A DNA stretch of 48,911 bases from a virus. The stretch covers positions 1 through 48,911 of the IMG/VR virus record IMGVR_UViG_3300021347_000003, one strand, 5' to 3'. Under the pieces are notes generated by a model. It saw nothing but the letters and a program-made list of their open reading frames with translations, did no database searches and had not been told where the DNA came from. Shown in pieces: positions 1 through 9,800 of this stretch. The position numbers and the translations under genes were made by a program. Numbering within the stretch: the stretch's first letter is position 1; each line of letters starts with the position of its first letter.

Positions 1-644
1 CGAGCCATACGTGCAATCACAGTCAATGGGTTAGCTACGCCAGCAGTTGTTGGTACAGCTTCAGATGCGCGAGGCTTCAAGCCCACACAGTTAGCAGCGT
101 TACCAGCATTAAAGTCAGCGGCTGTCAACTTCATTGAAGTAAGAAGTTCATCTGTGCCAGCAGTGGCAACAGCAACAGTTCCGTTAACAATGTTGTTGAC
201 TACATTAGCGTTACCGTTAATTGCAGCTTGTTTGAAACCAGTCAAGTAGCCTAGTACGTCTTGGTCAAACTGGTCAGCCAAACGGTATGCCGCACGGTTG
301 CTTGAGAGAGACTCAAAGTTAACGTGCGAATGTGCTTCCTCAATGTCGTCAACTTTAAAAGCAAAGTAGTTAGCTTTGTCAACGGTGAGGGTGAAATCCT
401 CATCATCAAGGTCTTGAGGGGTAATAGTTGTACCACGCTCATATGCTTTGACAGTAATCTCAGGTTCTTTAATGATTTTAACTGAATCACCAAAGTTTGC
501 GATTTCTCCAAAGTAGTCATTATTAGTAATCGCGTCACAAACAGCGGCCTTGCGGAATGCAAGCTGCACCTGTTTGGAGTAAATTACAGGACTAAAATTA
601 CCATTCGGTAAGTTGTTATAGCCCGGAGCTCTTGGAAAAGCCAT
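1..644 (-). CDS. Major capsid protein, 3' end cut by window edge
   Basis: An open frame of 214 codons begins at an ATG at 644 and runs off the window without a stop. A ribosome binding site (AGGAGA, 651-656) lies 6 bases upstream. The product begins MAFPRAPGYNNLPNG and contains a short beta-rich stretch (YERGTTITPQDLDDEDFTL) followed by an acidic helix region, the pattern of the N-terminal half of HK97-fold coat proteins of short-tailed phages. Its place directly downstream of the scaffold gene supports the call. Role: forms the icosahedral shell around the scaffold. The identity is by context and general resemblance, not by a catalytic motif. Confidence 0.75.
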   Translation of the reverse strand, partial: MAFPRAPGYNNLPNGNFSPVIYSKQVQLAFRKAAVCDAITNNDYFGEIANFGDSVKIIKEPEITVKAYERGTTITPQDLDDEDFTLTVDKANYFAFKVDDIEEAHSHVNFESLSSNRAAYRLADQFDQDVLGYLTGFKQAAINGNANVVNNIVNGTVAVATAGTDELLTSMKLTAADFNAGNAANCVGLKPRASEAVPTTAGVANPLTVIARMA

Positions 645-874
645 AATCCATCTCCTATGTTTTGGATTTTACAGATGCAAACAGTACAATTCTTTGCAGA
701 GGCTGTATAACGTAGGGTGTACAATGTACAAAGGTGGCCACCGATGTACCAAGTAGGCCATGTTACTCAGGTAATCTTTAAGATGTTTGTAGTTTGCTAT
801 TTTGCAGAGTCGGCAAGGAGCTACCCTGCCTATTCTACATATGACAAAAGCACCCGCCTTTGCCAATTCATTAT
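645..874 (-). other. Scaffold-capsid spacer with two dyads
   Basis: This 230-base gap holds no convincing gene. In leftward order it has a 9-bp hairpin at 842-865 (GGCAAAGGC pairs with GCTTTTGTC through two G.U pairs, loop GGGT) that lacks a T-run, then a second dyad at 726-749 centred on the perfect palindrome GGTGGCCACC (733-742) with GTAC outer arms. A processing site, attenuator or promoter for the abundant capsid protein is plausible. I see no strong sigma-70 promoter here. Confidence 0.4.
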
Positions 875-1732
875 TTATCTAGCTGCACCAGATAAATCAT
901 AAATAAAGTTTCCATTACGAATAGCCTCAGAAATTGCTTCTGCGTGTTTTTCGTATTCCTGTGCAGACATTTTATCTACATCAGATTCTTTTATAGATGC
1001 TGATGCTTCATCCGCTTGAGGTTTGGTTATAGAATTTTTACTAGACACAGACTTTGCTGCATCTTTGTTATTTGATTTTTTAGCCTTTTTAGTTACTATA
1101 TCACTGTCTACTTTATACAGGTCAATAGCACGGGCGGCTGATTTAGCATCGTTTTCATTTTCATACAGTGCTTTCTGTATCCATGCGGGCTGTTCGCTTA
1201 CCCACGAATGAAAATCTTCGCTATTTCTGATTTCATCAAAATCAGGGTGCAATTGAAGTAGCTCTACCTCAGCTCGTTGGCGATTAGATTCAATTTCACG
1301 TTCAGCTATATTCTGTAAACGTTTTTCAATTGAAGAATCTAGTTCCTGTGCTTTCTTAGTAGCAATTGTTTCTACAATTTTAGCAACATCAGGATACTGC
1401 TTTGACCACTCAGAAATCTCTTCATCTGATTTAGGAAGCTTTATGCCTTCCTTTGTGGCTGACGATAGCTGCTCTTCAAGCTGGCGTATCTGGTTGCGCA
1501 TATCTTTTTCTTTTTCTTGGGCATGGCGGCGCAAGTCACCATACCGTTTCTTAAATGTTTTTTCTTCAGGTTGCATAGCTTCAGTTTCTTCAGCATCCTG
1601 TTGTTCTTCAACAATAGCGTTACGTTCGTTTTGTAATGCTTCTAGTTCTGAAATTTCTTCTGAATTATCCCTAGTATATCGTGTAGGGGCAGCTACTGCT
1701 GTAGCCTTTTCTTGTACAGCCATACGAGCCAT
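875..1732 (-). CDS. Capsid scaffolding protein
   Basis: The 285-aa product is highly charged, with a predicted long coiled coil (about residues 25-100 and 120-165) and a Lys/Ser-rich linker near 210-245. It is rich in Glu, Lys and Gln and has no enzyme motif. The start ATG at 1732 has an AGGAG site 8 bases upstream. It lies between the large structural protein gene and the capsid gene, the usual position of a podovirus scaffold. Role: guides procapsid assembly and then leaves the shell. The function rests on position and composition. Confidence 0.75.
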   Translation of the reverse strand: MARMAVQEKATAVAAPTRYTRDNSEEISELEALQNERNAIVEEQQDAEETEAMQPEEKTFKKRYGDLRRHAQEKEKDMRNQIRQLEEQLSSATKEGIKLPKSDEEISEWSKQYPDVAKIVETIATKKAQELDSSIEKRLQNIAEREIESNRQRAEVELLQLHPDFDEIRNSEDFHSWVSEQPAWIQKALYENENDAKSAARAIDLYKVDSDIVTKKAKKSNNKDAAKSVSSKNSITKPQADEASASIKESDVDKMSAQEYEKHAEAISEAIRNGNFIYDLSGAAR

Positions 1733-1796
1733 AGTCTTCTCCTTGTCGGGGCCACCAGTAGCCGAATGGGGTGATGGGTAGCCAGTCTACATCCTA

Positions 1797-1825
1797 ATTA
1801 TAGGCTGTGGAAATAATTATATCAG
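1797..1825 (-). promoter_or_regulatory. Leftward promoter for scaffold-capsid genes
   Basis: Read on the minus strand, CTGATA (1820-1825) and a perfect TATAAT (1797-1802) are separated by 17 bases. The site sits exactly in the gap before the scaffold gene, where extra transcription of scaffold and capsid would be useful. It is sequence-only evidence. Confidence 0.5.
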
Positions 1826-4800
1826 TTATTTTAAGAAAAGTCCAGTAATAAAAAATTGTGCTGTCCTATACACAAAAGTTCCAAGATTGGTAAGACTACG
1901 TTTCCTACCTGTAGCAAAATCTACATAATCCTTAAACTCTTCGTAGTGATTGTGTGCACGACCTGCTTCAATAGCTTTAATGCCATGGTAGCGGTATCCG
2001 CGTCTAACAGCTTCGCCATACCAACGTTTGTGCAGATTCTTAACACACCATCGTACTGCTTCGCGTTTAACGTCCGCAGAAAAGCCTCCATTAGATACAG
2101 CATGTGTAGCAATAACACATCCGTTGCCGCCGCCTTGGCCACCGCCTTTGTCATTATCTGGATTAGTTCCACTAGTTACGACTCCACCGGAACTTGTAGT
2201 AACAGCGTTGCCACTGCTGTCTGTAACAGCACCAGCATTAGGGTTGCCAGTTTGTGCTTGCGCGGCTGCATCAGCATTAGCTTTATTCTCCGACTTTTGA
2301 GCTGCAGCTTGGGCAGGTTCCATACCCGCAGTTGATGGACCCCTAGTGTAACCGGCTGATGTAGTATCAGTGCCTCGGTTTCCAATGTCATCCACACCCG
2401 CAAAGCCGCTTACAGTCCCTGTGCCGGCTGTTGTACTAGAAGGAACATCGGTACCAGCAACTTGTGTGCCTCTTGAAGTAGGAGTTCCAGGTCTATTTCC
2501 AAAGTCATCAACCATTCCAGTTGGGCTATTAAAACCACTCGCAGTGCCATAATTACCAATCTGGCTAATGCCTTGTGTTGCTGTAGGTGAAGTAGACATG
2601 CCTTGGCTATAATCTCCAAGTTGGCTGACGCCTTGTGTTGCCGTAGGTGAAGTAGATATTCCTAATTCATTACTTGTTAATGGGCTAAGTCCAGCCGCCT
2701 GCATCTGCCTATCAATAATTTCGCTAGCAGTGCTACGCTGTGCAGGTGTCATAGCTGCCGTATTCATAGTACTCATTTGTGGCATTGGTTGGGAACTAAC
2801 CGCACCAGTTACAGGGTCAATAGCAGTCATTACTGTTCCAGCCCTATTCGCTATGCCAGGTACGCTTTGTTTTCCAGCAATTACACTTGGAGTTGCTAAA
2901 TTATTGTTTTGTATAGCGGCCATGCTATTCATGCCTGAAGGATAGGCAGCTAATTCATCGGGAATCCCGAAGCCCATCGGTCCTTGAAAAGCCATATTTC
3001 CGCCCTGCACTGATGGGGCAGCTGGGGCAGCTGAAGCACTAGGATTGGAGCTTAAGTCCAATGCAATCATTTCAGCCAAAGATTGACTTGTATAAGGAAT
3101 GCCCATATCTTTAGCTATGGCTTTAGCGGCATCTTGTTGTTCAGCTTTAGTTGGGCCAAAACCTTGTGTACCAAGTACTTGTGAACTAATATCTTTAATG
3201 GCACGACCTACGTTATAGTTAGGGGAATTACGAGCTACGTTTACATCATGGTCAACAGCTTGTTGTGCTGTCATGACAGAATCAATAAACCCAACATGCG
3301 CAGGATTTGTTCTATCTTTTGTCATTGCATCGTAAGTTTCGCGGGATATGACAGCCGTTTGTGGCTTACCATATGCATCAGTTTTGTTATAGTCAGTTAG
3401 CCGAACTTGGTCATAGTCAGTGGTTAACATTCCCATAAGACCTGGCATTCCAGATGGATTACTTGTTTCAAGTCCAAAGCCATATGTACTATGTCCAGAC
3501 AAAAGGCCATTGTTTGATGTGCCACCAAACACTGCGGTACCACCTGGTGTGCTTGATTCATCTGCACCATCCCCACCTTCCGACGTATCCCCGCTGTCTG
3601 GACGCGTAGTAGCGTCACTTGGGTCAGTTACTGCTGGTGGTGTAGATGAAGTTTCTTCACACTGTTGAGTTACATAATTATATGTAAAACCATCAGCACA
3701 TTCCTGTGGACCGCTAGCCGCATAGCTAGTTCTATTTGGTGCATAGACACTACTTGCATCGGTTACTGGAGTGTATGGTTTATTGGGGTCTGGTAAACTT
3801 AAAGGATTTAAAATGCTATTGTTTGGAATAGACAGGCCAGTAGCAGGGTTTACTAATGGATTAGATGCTTTAGAGGTAGTGGGCAAAGTAACAAATTGTT
3901 GTGAAGCAGCTTGAGGAGCGGCTGCATTTGTGCCCTGTAAAAAACGACCGGTTGGTGGGGTTAAAGGAAAAGTTCCAACCTTGCTAGGATTGGGGTTGGT
4001 TATCAAAGCACCTTGGTTGGCTTTAATAATGCCGCCATCATCATCAACTTTATCAGCTTTTTCTGTACCACCACTAACATACTCAATTTGTCCATTAGTC
4101 TCCATATCTTGTAAACCCATAAGAGCATCACGGCGCATACCTTCATACGCACCTAGACCATGGTAGCGAACAACGTTGGCAGGAACTACAAGTTCGCCCT
4201 CACTAAGAAGCACAAGCTGGTCATCAGCTACTTCTTCTTTAGTGGCGCCCGGTGGAGGATTGCCTTCAGCGGCTTCTTCGTAGTCGGCAGGAGGAGCACC
4301 TAAGCCAATCATTACTGACATTCCGCCATCATCAGGCATACCGCCTTTTGCCAGCATAGGAATCTCTTCTGTGGGTGTGGTTGAACCTGTTGGGGGTACA
4401 GGGGAAGCCATTTGGGGAACTGTTTTTGGTATTGGTGCTGGCGTAGGCGCAGAACGTTTTTGCAATTCTTGTGACACTTCTTTAAAGGCCGCATCTCGTG
4501 GGTCGGATGAACCGGCTGGTGCAGGTGCTCCTGTAGGTGCTCCCAAACCTGCTGGTTGTGCCGCAGGGTTAGCTGCTTTTGGGCCACCACCTTGAGGTGC
4601 AGATGTTGCTTCCTCCATTGGTAGCGGCATTTTTCCTTGTTGTGCCATCATTATTCCCCCCTCGGCTTTTTGTGGTACAGGTGTTGCTCCATAGCTTAAC
4701 ATAGGCGACAAATCATCAATGTTTTCTGGTGTATCACCAGCGTACATAGCATTGCTTATATCAATTGCTTTTTGTATAAATTCTTCACGATTTGGATAGG

Positions 4801-5218
4801 CTTTACGTAGTGCTCTACCGAAAGCGTTATTATTTAAATCAATTTCAGATTCAGCAGAACGGTTTTCTTTAGAACCTTCCCTTGCATCTATTAAGGATGA
4901 TGCTACTTTAGAACCGAGTCCAGTACCCAAAAAGTTTTTAGCGCCAAGAACGCTATCTTCTTCACCTACTGTGGCTAGTCCACCCAAAAGAATGTGCCGT
5001 AGGGTGTCTTCAGTTCTATCATCATCCGTAAAATTAAATTTGTTTGCCGTGCCACGTGATATAGATAGCGAATCATTTACAGCATCCGCAGTGCCCGTTA
5101 AATACATCGGCACCATTTCTAACGATGAGATTCCAGCATCTTGGTAATCTTTTATTTCGCCCTTGCCTCTGCGGACTGCATCTTGGCGTGTTAGTCTGTT
5201 ACCAATCATGTCGCTCAT
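1826..5218 (-). CDS. Large low-complexity structural protein
   Basis: The ATG at 5218 is preferred over upstream in-frame starts because it follows the stop of the previous gene by one base; it gives 1130 aa. The N-terminal 200 residues look folded. The middle contains a motif seen in marine phage virion proteins (EGELVVPANVV, then YHGLGAYEGMR) and long Pro/Gly/Ser/Thr/Gln-rich stretches with internal repeats (SPTATQGVSQLGDY, SPTATQGISQIGNY). The last 100 residues form a separate Cys-containing basic domain starting GCVIATHAV and ending in a hydrophobic segment. It follows the portal gene and precedes scaffold and capsid. Probably a virion protein; exact role unknown. Confidence 0.6.
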   Translation of the reverse strand: MSDMIGNRLTRQDAVRRGKGEIKDYQDAGISSLEMVPMYLTGTADAVNDSLSISRGTANKFNFTDDDRTEDTLRHILLGGLATVGEEDSVLGAKNFLGTGLGSKVASSLIDAREGSKENRSAESEIDLNNNAFGRALRKAYPNREEFIQKAIDISNAMYAGDTPENIDDLSPMLSYGATPVPQKAEGGIMMAQQGKMPLPMEEATSAPQGGGPKAANPAAQPAGLGAPTGAPAPAGSSDPRDAAFKEVSQELQKRSAPTPAPIPKTVPQMASPVPPTGSTTPTEEIPMLAKGGMPDDGGMSVMIGLGAPPADYEEAAEGNPPPGATKEEVADDQLVLLSEGELVVPANVVRYHGLGAYEGMRRDALMGLQDMETNGQIEYVSGGTEKADKVDDDGGIIKANQGALITNPNPSKVGTFPLTPPTGRFLQGTNAAAPQAASQQFVTLPTTSKASNPLVNPATGLSIPNNSILNPLSLPDPNKPYTPVTDASSVYAPNRTSYAASGPQECADGFTYNYVTQQCEETSSTPPAVTDPSDATTRPDSGDTSEGGDGADESSTPGGTAVFGGTSNNGLLSGHSTYGFGLETSNPSGMPGLMGMLTTDYDQVRLTDYNKTDAYGKPQTAVISRETYDAMTKDRTNPAHVGFIDSVMTAQQAVDHDVNVARNSPNYNVGRAIKDISSQVLGTQGFGPTKAEQQDAAKAIAKDMGIPYTSQSLAEMIALDLSSNPSASAAPAAPSVQGGNMAFQGPMGFGIPDELAAYPSGMNSMAAIQNNNLATPSVIAGKQSVPGIANRAGTVMTAIDPVTGAVSSQPMPQMSTMNTAAMTPAQRSTASEIIDRQMQAAGLSPLTSNELGISTSPTATQGVSQLGDYSQGMSTSPTATQGISQIGNYGTASGFNSPTGMVDDFGNRPGTPTSRGTQVAGTDVPSSTTAGTGTVSGFAGVDDIGNRGTDTTSAGYTRGPSTAGMEPAQAAAQKSENKANADAAAQAQTGNPNAGAVTDSSGNAVTTSSGGVVTSGTNPDNDKGGGQGGGNGCVIATHAVSNGGFSADVKREAVRWCVKNLHKRWYGEAVRRGYRYHGIKAIEAGRAHNHYEEFKDYVDFATGRKRSLTNLGTFVYRTAQFFITGLFLK

Positions 5219-5219
5219 T

Positions 5220-5438
5220 TTATGATGCCGCCTTAGATATAACTTCATCACGCAATGTGCGTAATCTGCGTAATTCTTGTATAGCACCTTGTGCTTGATA
5301 CACGGCTTTCATGTCATCGCCCTGTTCCATGTTACGGTGCATATCAGTGATACGAGACTCCATGTACATTTCTAATGCATCAAGATTGCGCTTAACATTA
5401 ACGAGGGGTAAAAGTTTCTTAGCTATTTCTGGGGTCAT
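5220..5438 (-). CDS. Small helical protein after portal
   Basis: A 72-aa acidic/basic helical protein (begins MTPEIAKKLLPLVNVK), coupled to the portal gene by an ATGA overlap. It has no Cys, signal peptide or known motif. Small helical proteins in this position sometimes accompany head assembly. I do not recognise the family. Confidence 0.6.
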   Translation of the reverse strand: MTPEIAKKLLPLVNVKRNLDALEMYMESRITDMHRNMEQGDDMKAVYQAQGAIQELRRLRTLRDEVISKAAS

Positions 5439-7540
5439 TTAAGTCCGCCCATTATGCTGGCTAGTTGTGCGCCCATTGCTTGCCCACCTTCTGGCTGTGG
5501 TGCTTGTTCTGGTGCGGCACTAAAGCCTTGTTCCCCAGGAACTGCAGCCCCACCTACACCGATGTTACCTCCGCCGCCGCCAGACATATCCATTGGATTC
5601 ATACCCTGAGCTTGTTCTTCTGGGCCAGCCATACCACCAGCGGCTTTAATGATTTCTGCTTGACGGAATGCTTCACGTTCATCATTAATAATCTTTTCAG
5701 CATCCAAGTCCATAGCCTGTGCCAGCTCCCGCAATACAACAGGGAACTTTACAAATGATGCTAAATTAGGATTGCCGGCAATCTGAAGAAGCTGTAGCAG
5801 GCGTTGGCTACGAACTTCGTTTTTCATAAGGCTCTCTGTACCACGTGCTTTAATCTCTAAGTCGCCACGAACTTCAGGGTCAAAATTAAATTGCATGTTA
5901 AATGCATAGAATGCCTCGCCCAGAGGCTGTAGCAAGTAATCATCAATGTTTTTAACAACGCCCTTAATACTGATTTGGGCAGCACCCATAAGCATGGAGA
6001 TACCTGCCGCAGTTCGACCAGTTCCTTGAACGCCTGTTTGACCATGTGAATAGGAGGGAATACCCGTAGCATCATCAGCAAGCTGTCTAGCCTTATCAAA
6101 CATCATCATGTTTTCTTGTGATACGTTGGGATACTTAGTTCCAAACAGCGACTGCCCCGGTGCCCCACCTTGGCGGCGGAATACCTTACCCGGATACAGT
6201 TCTAAGTCTTGTCCCGGAACAAGGTTGGTTTCGTCAATCTCAAAAATTAAGTTACCCGATAGAACAGCGTTATCAACAGCCATACGCATAAAGCCGTTCA
6301 TTAGCGCTTGTGTATCTGTCATGTTTTCAGCTAGGCCAACACCAAAGAATGAATAAGGATTTAACTCGTATGGTGCGGCAAAGTAAGGAATACGCTTCGG
6401 TGTAAATGGGTTAATAACGAGACGCAACACTTGATTGTGACAAACCCAGCAATTTACCTGTAGTGTATCTAAGTCTTCAAGTTCTTTTGGTATTTCAAGC
6501 CCAGCTTCTTCCGCTTGGTCTTTGTCAATATTACCCCAATACTCAAATATCTCAAATCGTTCTACATCATAAGTATTGCGATAATCTTCAAGGTCGGCTT
6601 CCCACCATTTACGTACATAGTTAGTCCCCATGGTAACAGCGGAATCAATAGCATCATGCCGAAAGTATGGACGCTTTTTAAGGTTACGTAATTCAGAAAA
6701 GCTTAAACGGTGCCGCTGAATAACAAATTCGCACTCATCCATGTTCTTTGCGTCTGAGTCAGGGTATAAGTTCCATAGAGAAACATTCTCTACCTTGGGT
6801 ACGGTTTTAATAATGGGAGAATAATTACCCTCTTCATCCCAGTTAGGGTATTCTTTATCGTATGCAAACGGCCCCTTTAGTACGCCGGTACCAAACAAAG
6901 CCATCTCAAACGCAGTATGACGCAGATGCTTAGAAGCACTTGACTCTTCTAGCTGGTCAAGCATTTTCTTTTCCATGCGTTTCGCTGCAGTTTCTGCAGG
7001 ACGATAGGTTTGGGATGTACCAGTTTTGCCCGGACCTACCCGTAGCTTATCGCCTAGCTCACCCAGTTCTTCAGAAAATACGCCTAAATTTAAGTCATCA
7101 AGCATCTGACTTGTGGCACCTGGAGGCAAGGGCTTCCCATCGCCCGGAAAACCATATTTACTTTCTAGCTCTTCTATGGCATTAGAATCATCTTTAGGGT
7201 CAAAGTGTACAGCTTCTTCAACGCCTTCCGGCACTAGCGTAGATTCAACCCCTAAAGGAAATCTTTGACCAGCAAACAATACATCAATAATTTGACCGTA
7301 TGCCGCTAGGACTTTAGTTTTTGTAATTTTGATAAATACTTTAGATTTTTCAGTGGACGTAAACTGTGTTTCTGTGCCATACAAACCACGATACTGGCGA
7401 TAAGCGTTTAGCCACCGCTCTTCTTCTTCTAACCTGCTAGACTCTACGCTTTCAAATTTACTTGAAATATATCCTGCTAGTGCTTCAGAACCGGTTTCTG
7501 GTTCAAATACTAGTGCTTCAATATGTTCTTCATCAGCCAT
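5435..7540 (-). CDS. Portal protein
   Basis: The 701-aa product has the size and order expected of a podovirus portal, directly downstream of the large terminase. The N-terminal part is acidic and helical; the centre contains aromatic stretches typical of portals (for example SLWNLYPDSDAK followed by CEFVIQRHRLS); the last 60 residues are Gly/Met/Gln-rich and probably disordered. Role: dodecameric ring at one capsid vertex through which DNA is packaged and ejected. Start ATG at 7540 lies three bases after the terminase stop. Confidence 0.85.
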   Translation of the reverse strand: MADEEHIEALVFEPETGSEALAGYISSKFESVESSRLEEEERWLNAYRQYRGLYGTETQFTSTEKSKVFIKITKTKVLAAYGQIIDVLFAGQRFPLGVESTLVPEGVEEAVHFDPKDDSNAIEELESKYGFPGDGKPLPPGATSQMLDDLNLGVFSEELGELGDKLRVGPGKTGTSQTYRPAETAAKRMEKKMLDQLEESSASKHLRHTAFEMALFGTGVLKGPFAYDKEYPNWDEEGNYSPIIKTVPKVENVSLWNLYPDSDAKNMDECEFVIQRHRLSFSELRNLKKRPYFRHDAIDSAVTMGTNYVRKWWEADLEDYRNTYDVERFEIFEYWGNIDKDQAEEAGLEIPKELEDLDTLQVNCWVCHNQVLRLVINPFTPKRIPYFAAPYELNPYSFFGVGLAENMTDTQALMNGFMRMAVDNAVLSGNLIFEIDETNLVPGQDLELYPGKVFRRQGGAPGQSLFGTKYPNVSQENMMMFDKARQLADDATGIPSYSHGQTGVQGTGRTAAGISMLMGAAQISIKGVVKNIDDYLLQPLGEAFYAFNMQFNFDPEVRGDLEIKARGTESLMKNEVRSQRLLQLLQIAGNPNLASFVKFPVVLRELAQAMDLDAEKIINDEREAFRQAEIIKAAGGMAGPEEQAQGMNPMDMSGGGGGNIGVGGAAVPGEQGFSAAPEQAPQPEGGQAMGAQLASIMGGLK

Positions 7541-7542
7541 AA

Positions 7543-9168
7543 TTAATATCCAAAGGTTGCATCAGCGGGTTGCCATCGTTGATTTGGTGGTCCACCAGAA
7601 AAATCAAAAACGGAACGTGATTTTGGACGCGTCATAATACCGTATCGTAACGCATCATATAAGTGGTCTTCTACTTTAGTGTTGACATCTTCTGGATTAG
7701 TTTTATCCATTGGGAGGGTTGGCAATTGAGCAATTAAGTTAGTACAGTTGCTCATTATTTCAATGCCGGCTCTACCGCTTTCTTCGTCAACTTGTAGGCG
7801 CCGGTGTAGTTCGTTCTTACCTGCTACACGACTACCCCTGCTTCTGTCGGATGGGCGCCACCTACACCCTTCAACAATCATTTGTTCTGCAAGGGACGGT
7901 CCTGTGTCTCCGCGCTTATGCCAAAGTGATGAATCAAGTACGCCGTAATGTATTGATTCTCCGTCCTCAGCTTCTAGAACCATATGTGCCAGTTCTTTAG
8001 CTGGTACCTTGCTTACATATAGTTCCCTGTAAACAATTAAAGTTTCGTTGGTAGGGTCTACAGTAAACCAAAGAACGCCAGAAGCAGAAGCGTAACCATA
8101 ATCGCAAGCCCTGAACTTTCTCCATGAGTTCGGTATTTCAAATGGGTCAATAACGTGTACCCGCCTATCAAATTCCGAAAACGCCGCGCCTTCAGCAATG
8201 TCCCAAGACCCTTCTAATAATTGTTTACGCTGTACTTCTGGCAGTGAGAGCAGCATGGCTTCATAATCACCGGCTTCATACAAATATGGGTTATCCAGCA
8301 ATTTAGCTGGCACAAAACGCCTGCTGAAAAGAGGCTGGCCCGCTTTAGAATGCCGACTTGGGTAAGTGAGGGTTTCACCGGTGGTAATATCCGTCGCCCA
8401 AAAGGGTCTTCCAGGGGTGGACGGGTCGATGAACATTTTCTTAACCCAAACATGTCCAGGTCCGCCAGGGTTTGTTGTCGCTCGCATAAAGACTGGGAGC
8501 GAAGGGTCTGCTGTTCTAAGACGCGAGCGTAAATAATCCCAAGCATAAGGTGTAGCATACTGTGTTAATTCATCTATACCAATATATGTAAACGCCTGAC
8601 CTTGGTAACGTAGAACGTCTTTGTCCTGTTCTAGATAGGTCATCCATATTCTGGCACCGGATGGAAAAACCCATTGGCTTTTCTTTTCCATCCACTTCGC
8701 ACCCGGATAAGCATTCGGGTACATCTCTTGACTTTTATGTATCAACTCGCGCAATTCATCATTTGTTCTACGTAGAATTAGCGCATTGAAGTTCTTGTTG
8801 TTGCAATAACGCAACGGGTCTATAATCAAAGCGTAAGACTTGCCGCCTCCGGCTGCGCCGCCATATAAGACTTCGCGCTCAGGTGCCGCAAGAAAATCCG
8901 TTTGGGGGCCAGGATTTGGCTCAAACAGGATTTTATCTTCGGGTTCTTCATTAGACTGCTCAAACCCAGAAGTACCCATAACTTGTATTTCGGGTTCTGG
9001 GTTCTCAAGGCGCTCAAGCTTCTGTATCTTCTTCTGCGCCATATTTAGTTGCATACGTGCAGAACGTTTTTGTTTAGCTAGGCGAGCCTGTTCTTTTTCC
9101 TCTTTAGTTTGAGGTGTTGATGTTGCCTTCGTTTTGGGCCTTGGCGGTACGGCGTTTTTGTTCAGCAT
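7543..9168 (-). CDS. terL: Terminase large subunit
   Basis: A 541-aa packaging motor. The ATPase domain shows Walker A GGAAGGGKS (residues 103-111) and Walker B FTYIGIDEL with the acidic pair D198/E199. The C-terminal half has RNase H-like nuclease features (FRACDYGYAS, YGVLDSSLWHKRGD). The first 60 residues are a basic, probably disordered leader. It overlaps the preceding small gene by 65 bases and is followed by the portal. Role: cuts concatemeric DNA and pumps it into the procapsid using ATP. Confidence 0.95.
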   Translation of the reverse strand: MLNKNAVPPRPKTKATSTPQTKEEKEQARLAKQKRSARMQLNMAQKKIQKLERLENPEPEIQVMGTSGFEQSNEEPEDKILFEPNPGPQTDFLAAPEREVLYGGAAGGGKSYALIIDPLRYCNNKNFNALILRRTNDELRELIHKSQEMYPNAYPGAKWMEKKSQWVFPSGARIWMTYLEQDKDVLRYQGQAFTYIGIDELTQYATPYAWDYLRSRLRTADPSLPVFMRATTNPGGPGHVWVKKMFIDPSTPGRPFWATDITTGETLTYPSRHSKAGQPLFSRRFVPAKLLDNPYLYEAGDYEAMLLSLPEVQRKQLLEGSWDIAEGAAFSEFDRRVHVIDPFEIPNSWRKFRACDYGYASASGVLWFTVDPTNETLIVYRELYVSKVPAKELAHMVLEAEDGESIHYGVLDSSLWHKRGDTGPSLAEQMIVEGCRWRPSDRSRGSRVAGKNELHRRLQVDEESGRAGIEIMSNCTNLIAQLPTLPMDKTNPEDVNTKVEDHLYDALRYGIMTRPKSRSVFDFSGGPPNQRWQPADATFGY

Positions 9169-9442
9169 ACTTCCGTCTGTCTGATTTGTCTGTTTTTACA
9201 CGTTTCCACAGACCCATAGGGGTTATAGAGCGCCCTGTGTACTCTGTAAGCCATCTTGCTACTTCTGGGTAGGAGGATGCCTTCAAGTAGTCTAGACCCT
9301 GCTCCAGCGCCTCTAATTGCTCATTAACGGGCTCTAGGAGCTGAGGGTCGTGTTCTGACCTTTTGTATCCCCACGGTACTCTGGGGCCATTAGTTCTTTC
9401 GTATCGTTCAGTTGGATTCAATTTCTGAGCTAGTGTCATCAT
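9104..9442 (-). CDS. HTH-like protein upstream of terL
   Basis: A 112-aa protein from the ATG at 9442 (an ATG three bases later and one at 9469 are alternatives). It has a WGYKRSEHDPQLLEPV segment and a helix-turn-helix-like stretch near SYPEVARWLTEYTGRSIT followed by a basic tail, resembling the DNA-binding part of resolvase-type recombinases. It overlaps the genes on both sides, 35 bases with the small terminase and 65 with the large. Such proteins occur next to the terminase in marine phages; a role in packaging-site recognition is possible but inferred. Confidence 0.65.
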   Translation of the reverse strand: MMTLAQKLNPTERYERTNGPRVPWGYKRSEHDPQLLEPVNEQLEALEQGLDYLKASSYPEVARWLTEYTGRSITPMGLWKRVKTDKSDRRKYAEQKRRTAKAQNEGNINTSN

Positions 9443-9800
9443 CTTTTGCTGGTAAAATAAATACCCCAATTGGTTTATCTGAAGAAACGTTTAGTTTTTC
9501 TACTTTAGAAAGGCCGACTCTATCCAATACCTGTTGAGAAGCGGCTAGTTTTTCTCTATTACCTACGGCTGAGGGGTCATCAATAACGCCAACCATTGAT
9601 AAAACGGCTTTAGGCGCATTAGCAGCCATCTCTAATTCAGCACGTTCTATGATTTCAGAACGTAATGACTGTATTATAGCATACGGATTAGTACTTGTCG
9701 AGTACCCAGCTAAACGCATAGCTTTAGCATAACTACCCTTAGCTTCGCCAAATAGGGCATCTAAGAAGTTATTTTGTAATTCTGTAAGTTGTTTAGGCAC
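9408..9800 (-). CDS. terS: Terminase small subunit
   Basis: A 130-aa protein with an N-terminal helix-turn-helix of the small terminase type (LTELQNNFLDALFGEA, then SYAKAMRLAGYS) and a central helical region ending in an acidic tail. It lies just upstream of terL with overlapping genes. Role: binds the packaging start site and recruits the large subunit. Confidence comes from motif style plus position. Confidence 0.75.
   Translation of the reverse strand: MPKQLTELQNNFLDALFGEAKGSYAKAMRLAGYSTSTNPYAIIQSLRSEIIERAELEMAANAPKAVLSMVGVIDDPSAVGNREKLAASQQVLDRVGLSKVEKLNVSSDKPIGVFILPAKDDDTSSEIESN

Noticed and set aside
251-562. 103-codon leftward frame
   Set aside because: It lies in another frame of the capsid gene, whose own frame is open to the edge and has a ribosome site.
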